Below, piece after piece: positions 9,383-16,512 of a stretch of DNA of 35,241 bases. Below the pieces are notes generated by a model that was not told the origin of the DNA, did not search any database, and was given only the letters and a program-made list of their open reading frames with translations. The position numbers were made by a program, and so were the translations under genes. Position 1 is the first letter of the stretch. Each line of letters starts with the position of its first letter. The stretch is from Mesostigma viride (lineage: Eukaryota; Streptophyta; Mesostigmatophyceae; Mesostigmatales; Mesostigmataceae), in the NCBI GenBank assembly GCA_009746045.1, contig RPFO01000183.1, positions 1 through 35,241 on the forward strand, read 5' to 3'.

Positions 9383-10246
9383 TTAAATGGGGAACCGCGT
9401 CGGGGGGTCGAGTTCCCGCAACTCGCGCTCGAACGCCGAGTGGGCGAACGCGAACATCGAAACCGGGAAGTGGCGCTGAGACAAGAGCGCCGTCATGTCG
9501 CCGAACGACGCCGGCCGGCCGGGCACGAACTCCTTTGAGTCGTCCCACAGGTCCACGTATCCCAGATCCTTGGGATGCACGCGGCCACTAGGATGGAACG
9601 GCGCGGCGACCGGGAACTTTACGTCTCTCGAATCCCTGTATTCCGCGTACTTGTCCGTCCAATCGTATCCCCCGTCCGTCGGAGACCCGTGGACGTAGGA
9701 CACGTTCGCCCCGTACCCCCTCAAGTCCCCGAAGGTCGTCTCGGGGCGGGAGAGGGACGTCACCGCCGTGTACGGACACACGATCGCCGGCGTCCTCGGG
9801 ATCATCACCCCGCGCTTCGGACCCTTCACGTACATCCCCAGGAGCTGGCAGAGGAGCGACCCGTCCGTGTGGTCGTACAAGAGGACGTTGCTGTTGTACA
9901 CCAGCCCGGTGGTGCTGTACGGGAGCGGGTACGCGGCCGCGCATCCCGTGTAGGGACAATACGTGATGCTGTTCCCGACCACGTGGACGACCTCGTGCTG
10001 TTCCATGATAGAGCGGGGGATGACCAGGAGAGAGGGGCCCACGGGCGTTACGATGACCTCGTCGACGGGAGACAGCACGGCCGGCGGCTGTTCGTTGATG
10101 AGCGGGTTCAAGATCGGAGGGACGCGATTGAGCGTGATCACGTTGCGCGGGTTCCCGAAACGCCCTCGGACGAGAGAGTCCATCCTTTCTAGTAAAGAGG
10201 GGGAGGAATATTCTCGCGCGTACTCGTCGACTTCACGAAATCGCAA
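9383..10246 (-). CDS. DUF3179-domain protein, 287 aa
   Basis: The central region matches the DUF3179 pattern (known mostly from bacterial and archaeal proteins, function unknown): MEQHEVVHVVGNSITYCPYTG, then STTGLVYNSNVLLYDHTDGSLLCQLLG, VKGPKRG, and VSYVHGSPTDGGYDW near the C-terminal part. In that family 'HE-V-------vtycplTgt', 'l-nsnl-myd--t-s-w-q--g' and a late 'yg-y' segment occur in this order. The N-terminus is Pro- and Asn-rich. Starts at 10246 or at the internal Met at 10183 (MDSLVRGRF) are possible; the former overlaps the upstream gene by 14 bases. No membrane helix or signal peptide is clear. Its role in a virus is unknown. Confidence 0.72.
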   Translation of the reverse strand: MRFREVDEYAREYSSPSLLERMDSLVRGRFGNPRNVITLNRVPPILNPLINEQPPAVLSPVDEVIVTPVGPSLLVIPRSIMEQHEVVHVVGNSITYCPYTGCAAAYPLPYSTTGLVYNSNVLLYDHTDGSLLCQLLGMYVKGPKRGVMIPRTPAIVCPYTAVTSLSRPETTFGDLRGYGANVSYVHGSPTDGGYDWTDKYAEYRDSRDVKFPVAAPFHPSGRVHPKDLGYVDLWDDSKEFVPGRPASFGDMTALLSQRHFPVSMFAFAHSAFERELRELDPPTRFPI

Positions 10247-10433
10247 AATTTGGAGAACGTCGCGTCGCGGAAGAAGGGGAGACCGGACGCGCTCGCCATC
10301 TCGCGAAGGCGAGGTACAGGTTCAGCAGGTCGTCGCGGTAGTGACTCTCAAAGGCGTCCGGCAGATCGTCTCCGACGTACGCCTCCTCCAGTTCGCTGGA
10401 CGGGTCGAAACACGGCAGTTCGAGAGTGTCCAT
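10233..10433 (-). CDS. Small acidic protein, 66 aa
   Basis: The N-terminal half is acidic and aromatic (DTLELPCFDPSSELEEAYVGDD, of which the acidic run is the notable part) with a helix DDLLNLYLAFARW. The C-terminal 20 residues are Ser/Arg-rich and may be shadow sequence if the true stop is shifted. It sits between the membrane protein at 10436 and the DUF3179 gene, overlapping the latter's proposed start. Unknown function. Confidence 0.45.
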   Translation of the reverse strand: MDTLELPCFDPSSELEEAYVGDDLPDAFESHYRDDLLNLYLAFARWRARPVSPSSATRRSPNFAIS

Positions 10434-10435
10434 CC

Positions 10436-10621
10436 TTATTCCGCGAGCAAGCGAGTGTAGAGCGCCGCTAGGAGGGCGACGATCCAAAAGGGCAACAGCG
10501 TCTGATTGGTCCCGATTCCGAAGGGCAGCGGGCGTCCGTTCTCCTGGAACATACACCGCGGCCGGAAGACCAGCAACACGTAGGTGACGAAGAAATAAAC
10601 GATCACCGAGAGACCGCGCAT
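10436..10621 (-). CDS. Small two-helix membrane protein, 61 aa
   Basis: There are two hydrophobic helices, at the N-terminus (LSVIVYFFVTYVLLVF) and the C-terminus (LLPFWIVALLAALYTRLL), joined by a short loop containing PLPFGIGTNQT. The Gly/Asn/Thr loop before a 'PfWI' helix resembles small membrane proteins I recall from other NCLDVs, but I cannot name the family. The leader upstream contains ACTTATTGTACGG on the coding strand. It ends 3 bases before the next minus-strand gene. Confidence 0.58.
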   Translation of the reverse strand: MRGLSVIVYFFVTYVLLVFRPRCMFQENGRPLPFGIGTNQTLLPFWIVALLAALYTRLLAE

Positions 10622-10658
10622 GTCGTCCGCGCTCCGTACAATAAGTACTTATACAATT

Positions 10659-11390
10659 TTAAACAATCGCCATCCGCTCATCCTCCTCCTTCACGCTGAT
10701 GATGATCTCCGTCTCATCCGAGTTGCGCCGACACCTCCGCACTTCGAGTGTCTTCTCGTGTTTTTTCCGGATGCTCGGCGGGATGGTCGGCCCGTCGGAC
10801 ACGAGCCGGTCTAGATCGAGTCGCAACACCTGCAGAAAGTCGAACGGGTTCATGCGGTGCTTCCTGTGTTTCGTCAACTCGGCGTCCACGGTGTGGTAGA
10901 ACGCCGCGAATTTGTGGACCATTTGTTTGTGTTGCTCGGATTTTTGAGAGAAATGCAAAAAGTTTTGTATTCCGGAAAGGGCGCTCACGAGCATGCTCGC
11001 GGCCCCCACGCACATATCCATGTTCACGTTGGGGAACTTTCTCCCGCTGAACGCGAGCGTGCCCGCAGTCGCCGACAATACGATCGTGGGAATGCCCAAC
11101 AGATTGTAAAAGAACATGGCGCGGGTCGACGCCATCTCGTGCATCTGGCGATACGCGACGGCCTTCTGGCCCCACGCGAACACCAGGCGCTCGATTTTCG
11201 AGGTCCACAGGCGCTCCGGGTCGGAAGTCCCCCCGCTCCCTTTGTCACTCGAATCGTACGTGCTCTCTCGGACGACGCACTCTTCCTCCTCTCGGTCCTC
11301 TGACTTGTACAGCCCGGGGGGAGGACTGCTATCGAGTCGGCCCGGGACGTGGACCCTTAACGGTTTCTCCGGTTCGATTTCGGATGCCAT
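10659..11390 (-). CDS. SLATT-like two-helix membrane protein, 243 aa
   Basis: After a polar ~70-residue N-terminus comes W-x-QKAVAYRQMHEMAS (the helix before the membrane), then two close membrane helices (FFYNLLGIPTIVLSATAGTLAF and CVGAASMLVSALSGIQNFL), then a long amphipathic helix (SEQHKQMVHKFAAFYHTVDAEL) and a downstream SDGPTIPPSIRK element. This order (helix, two TMs, 'AE-H-----y---y-ie', then 'P-ip') matches the SLATT domain class of predicted pore-forming effector proteins, which also occurs in NCLDVs. Whether it acts in host membrane permeabilisation, superinfection control or the virion is unknown. The C-terminus is charged. Confidence 0.68.
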   Translation of the reverse strand: MASEIEPEKPLRVHVPGRLDSSPPPGLYKSEDREEEECVVRESTYDSSDKGSGGTSDPERLWTSKIERLVFAWGQKAVAYRQMHEMASTRAMFFYNLLGIPTIVLSATAGTLAFSGRKFPNVNMDMCVGAASMLVSALSGIQNFLHFSQKSEQHKQMVHKFAAFYHTVDAELTKHRKHRMNPFDFLQVLRLDLDRLVSDGPTIPPSIRKKHEKTLEVRRCRRNSDETEIIISVKEEDERMAIV

Positions 11391-11404
11391 TTCGTCCTTT
11401 CAGA

Positions 11405-11981
11405 CTATGGTTTGAAAATAACTTCGTTCGCCTGCCCCTTTTTGTAACGCACTTCCGACGCGTCGGCCTCCATCCTCGCGCACACGAACAGCAGGTCGGA
11501 CATGCGGTTCATGAACGACAGGACTGCGCGTCGACCGTCCCTCGTGCGTCGAGGCGAGGAACGCCACGGATCGTTCGGCGCGGCGGCACACGGAGCGGGC
11601 CAGGTGCAAGCACGAGTTCGCCTCCCCGTCCCCGCCCGGGAGCACGAAGTTCCGTAACGGCGACAGGTCTTCGTCCATCATGTCGATCCACGACTCGAGC
11701 GTCCTCACGCACTGTCCTTCCGGATCGAAACGGTTCCGGTGCGGTTGGCCGTCGGATGGAGTCGACAAGGCAGATCCGACGTCCAGGAGCCGTTTCTGTA
11801 GGAACGGCAGGATCTCCTGCTTGATCCGCTGATTCCTACAAAACACCCTGGCCAATCCGATGGCCGAGTTCAGTTCGTCCACATCGCCGACAGCCTCCAC
11901 GTACGAGTCGAACTTGTCGACGACGTCGCCCGTGAAGAGTCGGGTCTTCCCCAGATCGCCGTGTCGGGTGTAGATCGGCAT
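11405..11981 (-). CDS. ATP:cob(I)alamin adenosyltransferase, PduO type (frameshifted near the C-terminus)
   Basis: This enzyme transfers the adenosyl group of ATP to cob(I)alamin, making adenosylcobalamin. Starting at ATG 11979-11981, the N-terminus is YTRHGDLGKTRLFTGD (family motif TR-GD-G-T-L--G, ATP binding), followed by VDELNSAIGLAR and a helical bundle. LPGGDGEANSCLHLARSVCRRAERS matches the conserved 'lpgG---a--lh-aR-v-RrAER' core in overlapping pieces. The frame breaks near 11520-11535 (one extra base, or two missing); after it FMNRMSDLLFVCARMEA matches the conserved 'lNRlSD-lFvlaR' helix. The corrected length of about 191 aa is normal for the family. It is divergent from the primase, and its product would serve the class II reductase at 24404. 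Confidence 0.9.
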
Positions 11982-12038
11982 TGGGAGGGTATATATTCGC
12001 CTCGCGAGAAGAAAAAGTCCTCTCTCTGGACGACGACC
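11982..12038. promoter_or_regulatory. Divergent promoter between adenosyltransferase and primase
   Basis: This 57-base gap between two divergent start codons contains GGTATATATTCGC, a clear TATA-like element in GC-rich sequence, about 10 bases upstream of the adenosyltransferase ATG. It probably serves both genes, coupling cofactor supply and primer synthesis in time; the coupling is inference. Confidence 0.45.
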
Positions 12039-13466
12039 ATGGGTCCGTGGAGAGGCACCGCGGCCACGAACTGGCTCAAGGAGAGGGATTGTTTCGTCCA
12101 GCCGGGAGAGAAGTACACCCATCTGCTGCTAGACGGGTTCGAGGGCGGGCGGGCGGTGGTCGACCACGAGGACCTGCCCGCGTTCTACAAACTCATCGCC
12201 AGCGACGCGAAGGCGGGCCGACCCAACTTCATCGTCGAGCAGAAATCGTTCCCCCTGTTCCCATTCTTCCTCGACCTGGACTGCGAGGACGACGTCGACC
12301 TGACGGACGAGATCCTCGACAAGTGGATCCCCTTGATCCACGCGGCCGTCAAGGAGACCGTGACGGAGCGCGAGGACACGGACTTCATGATGGTGATCTG
12401 CAGCGCGCCCACGAAGAGGAAACCGGACGGGAAAATCAAGACGGGGTTCCACTTGCACTGGCCCGGCGTCCCGATCAACAAGGCGAGGGCGCTGCAACTC
12501 AGGGGGTACATCCTATGCAAACTGCACGAGGCGTTCGGAGACAGGACGGGGAACTCGTGGAACGCCGTCGTGGACCCTTCGGTCATGATGGACAACGGCC
12601 TGCGCATGCTGTTCTCGTTCAAATGCGTCCGCTGCACCGTGTGCCCCGAGAAACTGCGCAAGCTGGAGAAAGAGATCGAGGGCGGGTGCAAGGGCGGCTC
12701 GTCGACGGGGGCGTGTCCCTGCGTGTTCTGCGACGGCAAACGCAAGATACGGAGGGAGTGCGGGTGTACCTACGGCAAGATCCACGAGAAGCGACCGTAC
12801 ACGTACTTGCGCGAGCTCGACGGGGACGGCAACGTCGCGGAGGAGAGCGGCCAGCGCACTGCGTTGGAGCAATTGTTCCTGACGTCCGTCCGCACGTACG
12901 ACGAGGTCATCAAGGAACCCGTGGAACTCGTGCCCCCGCCGTACTACGACGCCAAGCTCGTCGAGCTCCCGGGTGCGCGGAAAGGACGGGACCGCGTACC
13001 CCAGGTCCGCACGTCCCACGCGTCGCCTCACAACGGCAACGCGCTGCCGCGAGACGGACGGCTGTACGCGGCCGTCAAGGAGGCGCTCCGCGGGATCCCC
13101 ATCAGCAACGTGTTCAAGGAGGGCGAAGGGCAGTCGAGCGTCTACTGGGTCTGGAGTCGCTCGCACGTCTGCAAAAACGTGGACCGCGCCCACGCCAACA
13201 ACAACGTGTGGTTCGAGATCACTCGCAACGGCGTGTTCCAACGCTGTTTCGACGACGAATGTCGCGGGTTCCGGTCGGAGCCGAGTCCGATCCCGTACGA
13301 GGTGTCGGTGCGCCTGTTCTCGACTACAACGCCGGAGTCCGGAGCCAAAAGGGAGTCAGCCATGACGACGGCCGCGCTGCGACTGGCGTACTTGGTATCG
13401 TACGACCCCACGAAGGCGGCGACAGGGAAAAGAGCGAGAAGCCGGAAGGGCGCGAGGGACGAGTGA
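12039..13466 (+). CDS. Archaeo-eukaryotic primase with UL52-like zinc C-terminus, 475 aa
   Basis: The catalytic AEP motifs are visible: FPFFLDLDCED with DLD at residues 79-81 (motif I metal ligands), KTGFHLHW with His 138/140 (motif II), and GLRMLFSFK (motif III region). Between motif III and the middle domain lies a Cys-rich insert (CVRCTVC, CPCVFC, CGC) that could bind zinc. The C-terminal domain has HVCKNVDRAHANNNVWFEI and FQRCFDDECRGF, the zinc-binding pattern of herpesvirus UL52-like and NCLDV primases. It would make primers for the fork and work with the D5-like helicase at the window start. ATG 12039 is chosen because upstream Mets lie in the divergent gene's leader. The 3' end overlaps the convergent gene by about 140 bases, and the last ~30 residues are basic. 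Confidence 0.8.
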   Translation: MGPWRGTAATNWLKERDCFVQPGEKYTHLLLDGFEGGRAVVDHEDLPAFYKLIASDAKAGRPNFIVEQKSFPLFPFFLDLDCEDDVDLTDEILDKWIPLIHAAVKETVTEREDTDFMMVICSAPTKRKPDGKIKTGFHLHWPGVPINKARALQLRGYILCKLHEAFGDRTGNSWNAVVDPSVMMDNGLRMLFSFKCVRCTVCPEKLRKLEKEIEGGCKGGSSTGACPCVFCDGKRKIRRECGCTYGKIHEKRPYTYLRELDGDGNVAEESGQRTALEQLFLTSVRTYDEVIKEPVELVPPPYYDAKLVELPGARKGRDRVPQVRTSHASPHNGNALPRDGRLYAAVKEALRGIPISNVFKEGEGQSSVYWVWSRSHVCKNVDRAHANNNVWFEITRNGVFQRCFDDECRGFRSEPSPIPYEVSVRLFSTTTPESGAKRESAMTTAALRLAYLVSYDPTKAATGKRARSRKGARDE

Positions 13467-14139
13467 GGAAGCCCCGGTCCTCAACGTCCCCCGACTTGTT
13501 CTCCAAAAGGATAGGAACGCCCCCCGCCACGTAGGACATGTGAGACGGGGCTCCACGGGGAAGGAACAGCATGTTGTGACTCTCCATGCCCCTGTGATCC
13601 GCGTTGCTTTCCAAGAACGATAGGCACTTAATAAACGTATGAATGTAATAACTTCCCACACTCGGAAAGTTCATGTCCGCCAACTGCCTCGCGTACTCCA
13701 TCCTATCCAAGAACGGGCGATGCAATAATGAGTGACGCGCGAACGCGAGACAGTCGTGCACGTAGAACACGGAACGGCCCAGAGGGTCCCTTCCGAGCAC
13801 TCCGGCCGCGACGGTGCCCTTGAACAGTTTGGTCTTGAAAGGCGGCATCCGTACGATCGACACGTTCCGATCCCCGTGCACGATCGCGCAGACCGTACGA
13901 CCGCCGCGAACGCGGACCAACGCCAGGAGACAGTACTCGCCCTTCCGCAATTCCGTCACGACGTAGTCGTCGTTCCCGAGCTCGGCCACGAGGTCTTTGG
14001 TCTTGTTCACCACCTTGATAAAGGGGCGAGGGAGGTCGTGGTAGCGACACACGCCCTCGACGGAACGCAAGACGTCGCGGGTCTCGCGGGGAGACGCATC
14101 GCGCGGCAGGACGAGAGGGACGGGGAGAAACGCGGCCAT
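13324..14139 (-). CDS. Possible nucleotidyltransferase-fold (capping enzyme / ligase-like) protein, 271 aa
   Basis: The gene is clearly coding, but the family is uncertain. The run VVTELRKGEYCLLALVRV, then VCAIVHGDRNVSIVRM, LFKGTVAAGVLG, SVFYVHDCLAFA and RPFLDRMEYARQL has the order of RNA capping guanylyltransferases and related ligases: Lys motif, middle strands, 'GTlldGEl', 'f-ifD-l', 'r--R'. However, the expected K-x-D-G is K-G-E-Y here and the acidic residue of the GE motif is missing, so it may be inactive or only a look-alike. The C-terminal ~45 residues lie antisense to the primase end and are Ser/Pro-rich, so the true stop may be earlier, near 13470, after an unseen frameshift. The leader is T-rich (14140-14165). 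Confidence 0.55.
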   Translation of the reverse strand: MAAFLPVPLVLPRDASPRETRDVLRSVEGVCRYHDLPRPFIKVVNKTKDLVAELGNDDYVVTELRKGEYCLLALVRVRGGRTVCAIVHGDRNVSIVRMPPFKTKLFKGTVAAGVLGRDPLGRSVFYVHDCLAFARHSLLHRPFLDRMEYARQLADMNFPSVGSYYIHTFIKCLSFLESNADHRGMESHNMLFLPRGAPSHMSYVAGGVPILLENKSGDVEDRGFLTRPSRPSGFSLFSLSPPSWGRTIPSTPVAARPSSWLTPFWLRTPAL

Positions 14140-14240
14140 ACTAGCACCGTGCGCTTTTTTTCGGTCCCCGTTACGCGCGCGTTCTCGGGAGAAAATTTGT
14201 TTGGGGGCGGAAAGGAGGACGATCGGGACGAGCGGAGGTC

Positions 14241-14774
14241 ATGGAGTTGTTGGAGCGTTCGCTCGTGCGTTTCTTCGGGGACGCGCGGCACTTTGACGTG
14301 CTGTTCGGGATCTGCGGACACAAGGAGTCGGAGCCGAAGAACGAGCTCGTCTCCCTGCGCGTGTTGGAGTGGCTCGTGACGAACTACGCGAGGATCCACA
14401 ACGTCGAGTACCTTACGCCGGTCGAGAACGCCCCCTTCAACCTGTACATGTCCTACCGCGAACATCTGGACTTTTACTCGAAGAAGATGTTCGACCCTTT
14501 CGCGCGTCGGAAGAAGATCCCCCTCGCCCACGGCGACCGCGTCGTGCAGACGACCCCGGGACAGATGAACTTCTTCCGATGGGCGATCACGAACGGGGTC
14601 GTGGACTACGCCGTGCGCAACATCGCGGAGATTCGCGGGGAGCTGCCCAAGTGCCACCACAACAACGGGCGCGCCATCCGCGTGACCGTGGTCAAGCGGA
14701 CGAGGAAGCGGTGCCGCGCGGCCGACCTCGGGTCGATCGTGCGTCCCAAGGTCATTACCGCAGACGGTTCCTGA
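14241..14774 (+). CDS. NCLDV-type protein with TTPGQMNFFRWAI motif, 177 aa
   Basis: This intact ORF has a helical N-terminus (LLERSLVRFFGDAR) and a conserved-looking core: YREHLDFYSKKMFDPFARRKKI, then TTPGQMNFFRWAITNGVVDYAV. I recall similar 'y--hL--y-kk-FD-F-R---i ... TT-GQlNFF-WAi-n-vldYi' patterns in uncharacterised proteins of several NCLDVs, possibly virion-associated. The C-terminus is basic (VVKRTRKRCR). A GAAAATTTG leader lies upstream. Function is unknown. Confidence 0.62.
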   Translation: MELLERSLVRFFGDARHFDVLFGICGHKESEPKNELVSLRVLEWLVTNYARIHNVEYLTPVENAPFNLYMSYREHLDFYSKKMFDPFARRKKIPLAHGDRVVQTTPGQMNFFRWAITNGVVDYAVRNIAEIRGELPKCHHNNGRAIRVTVVKRTRKRCRAADLGSIVRPKVITADGS

Positions 14775-14820
14775 TCCGGTTCAAATAGTTTTCGAAGGGA
14801 GATCGTAGGGTAAGTGGGCC

Positions 14821-15315
14821 ATGTCTCTGCTGGTCTCGAAGGCGTACGACTGGCTGGTCACGCGCCCTTTGCGGGAGCTGTTCATGAAGGGGCCGAGTGT
14901 CGGCGCGTTCGGGTTCTGGATGAGCATGAAGGAGAGCGACATCTGCGCGGCCATGACGAGGACGACGTCGGACATCTGGGACAACAACCCCGGCCATTGT
15001 CGCGACGTCATCGACAGCCGATTCGAGAGCGTGCACGTCGTCGTGCGGACGTTCATGACGTGGTTCGCTCTGCTCATGATCGCGAACGCGGTCGTGCGCC
15101 AAGCCGTCCGCATCCCGTCTCGTGTGTTGCGGTCAGTTACCTGTCGCCCGCGGTCTCCTCGCGTCGTGGTGATCGACGTCGACGCCGTTCGATCGCGAGC
15201 GTTGCCGCCAGGCGGACTTGACGCCCAAGAGGGCGAGGGAGCCGGTCGCGGGCGCCAGAAGCATCTTGAGAAGGTCGGGGATCTGGCCTCCGACGAGAAC
15301 GGACACGTAGGCTAG
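14821..15315 (+). CDS. Putative membrane-anchored protein (C-terminal end uncertain)
   Basis: The first ~105 residues look coding: an N-terminal region (SLLVSKAYDWLV), a soluble middle (WMSMKESDICAAM), and a hydrophobic helix (FMTWFALLMIANAVV) followed by basic residues. Beyond about 15130 the frame lies antisense to the gene at 15133-15366 and is Arg/Gly-rich, so the real protein probably ends near 15130 after a frameshift I cannot place. Not recognised. Confidence 0.48.
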   Translation: MSLLVSKAYDWLVTRPLRELFMKGPSVGAFGFWMSMKESDICAAMTRTTSDIWDNNPGHCRDVIDSRFESVHVVVRTFMTWFALLMIANAVVRQAVRIPSRVLRSVTCRPRSPRVVVIDVDAVRSRALPPGGLDAQEGEGAGRGRQKHLEKVGDLASDENGHVG

Positions 15316-15366
15316 ACTGAAGTAGAGACCGACGAGGATCAATGGCAGCGCGATGATCAGACTCAT
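15133..15366 (-). CDS. Small two-helix membrane protein, 77 aa
   Basis: The N-terminal helix (LIIALPLILVGLYFSLAYV) is followed by a second, weaker one (LLKMLLAPATGSLALLGV) and a basic, Asp/His-rich tail. The ATG at 15364-15366 is preceded on the coding strand by a strongly A/T-rich leader (TATAAACG... TTTTATTATACC). It overlaps the tail of the convergent plus-strand frame. It belongs to the same class as the other small membrane proteins here. Confidence 0.55.
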   Translation of the reverse strand: MSLIIALPLILVGLYFSLAYVSVLVGGQIPDLLKMLLAPATGSLALLGVKSAWRQRSRSNGVDVDHHDARRPRATGN

Positions 15367-15577
15367 GGTATAATAAAACGAGCGTTTATATTAAGTCTCT
15401 CGCTCTCCGTACTCTCATCTCGCTCTGTGGGATCCGACACGGAATCGGTTGTCGAGGAAGACCTCGACGACACGCATCGTGTCGGCGATGATGGTCGTAT
15501 TGGCGAGGAGGACCCTATATAAGGGGGTCGCCTAGGGAGAAGTCTCGTTTTTCTCGCCAAACCGCACGGTCCACACC
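15367..15577. promoter_or_regulatory. Intergenic region with TATA box upstream of the BRO-like gene
   Basis: This gap separates the divergent genes at 15366 and 15578. It holds an A/T patch next to the minus-strand start (TAATAAAACGAGCGTTTATATTAAG, of which the two TATA-like cores matter) and a CTATATAAGG element at about 15514-15523, some 55 bases before the plus-strand ATG. A 65-codon minus-strand ORF spans most of it but is Ser/Arg-rich and probably not a gene. Confidence 0.42.
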
Positions 15578-16459
15578 ATGGCGTCCATCGTCAAATACCT
15601 GACACCCGTCGACGGGGCGGGGGACGACCCTCGCTTCAAAGGCAAGATCCGGGTGACAGACGACGGCAAAATTTCGATCATTGACGCGATCGCGTGCATT
15701 TCCTTCGCTAAACCGGACGGAACTTTGAAAACGAACGCCGGTCGGATGGCAAGTCTCGCACTCGCGAACCTTGCGAAAGAGCACAAGGAAGTGGAATGTA
15801 TCATATTACTCTGGAAATTCCCCGGGGCCCGGCAGCGAGACACCCCGGTGACCGACCGCAAGGGCTTGACTCGCATCCTAATGCTGCTGCCTGGCAAGGT
15901 CGCGGCCAGGTTCCGCGAGCAGATGTCCGTCCTCTTGGAGCGGTACCTGAACGCCGACCGGACACTCGCCGAGGACATCCTCCGTCGGGCGATTGCCAAC
16001 GAGGGCGCGCTGGCCAATCTGGAGGAGCATCCGCGCATCCAGAGTTCATGGGCGACGAAGGAGTTGAACGCGGTCATCAAGGCCCATGTCGACGCTCACG
16101 AAGGGATGGGGAACATGTACATTCCTGTGCACAACACGAACAACCTGACCGTGACGGGAAAGACGGCCGCCGAGTTGCGCGCTCTCTACGGCGCGACCGG
16201 TTCGTCGCGCGACACGAACAGCAAGGTCCAATCAGCCGCCATGTACTTCTTGCAGGTGAGCGAGGCGGACCAGATCAAGCGGACGGACGCCAACCCCGTC
16301 GTGGTGGCCAATAGGAGTAGGGAGCTCTTCGAGCCCATCTTTAGGGAGCGGGGGTTGCACGATTTTCAGACGGATAGGGCTTGCATCCGAGAGAACGCGA
16401 AAGTGATGCGTCTCAATCAGAAAGCGACTAGGGAAGCCGCGATCGCTGGCCCGCGTTGA
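15578..16459 (+). CDS. BRO/KilA-N-like DNA-binding protein, 293 aa
   Basis: The N-terminal half has SIIDAIACISFAK, then ILLWKFPGARQRDTPVTDRKG and ILMLLPGKVAARFREQ, LLERYLNADRTLAEDI. The 'fpG-gqr-TPVtd--g---i-mlLPG--Aa--R----ll-ryl-gd-sL-dei' pattern is one I associate with BRO-N-like proteins expanded in some giant viruses and microbial eukaryotes; a DNA-binding or regulatory role is known only for relatives. The second half is Asn/Thr-rich and less conserved (MYIPVHNTNNLTVTGK). It has its own TATA box upstream and lies just before the fibre genes. Confidence 0.6.
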   Translation: MASIVKYLTPVDGAGDDPRFKGKIRVTDDGKISIIDAIACISFAKPDGTLKTNAGRMASLALANLAKEHKEVECIILLWKFPGARQRDTPVTDRKGLTRILMLLPGKVAARFREQMSVLLERYLNADRTLAEDILRRAIANEGALANLEEHPRIQSSWATKELNAVIKAHVDAHEGMGNMYIPVHNTNNLTVTGKTAAELRALYGATGSSRDTNSKVQSAAMYFLQVSEADQIKRTDANPVVVANRSRELFEPIFRERGLHDFQTDRACIRENAKVMRLNQKATREAAIAGPR

Positions 16460-16512
16460 TTCGTTATCCTAATAAAACAATTTTCTTCGTGACCAACTAT
16501 AGACCCGTAAAC

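Noticed and set aside
9800-9960. Selenocysteine in the DUF3179 protein
   Set aside because: The candidate positions in CPYTG are ordinary Cys codons and there is no in-frame TGA within the domain.
15363-15560. 65-codon minus-strand ORF
   Set aside because: Ser/Arg/Thr-rich, covers the TATA box of the BRO-like gene, and overlaps the start of the neighbouring membrane gene.
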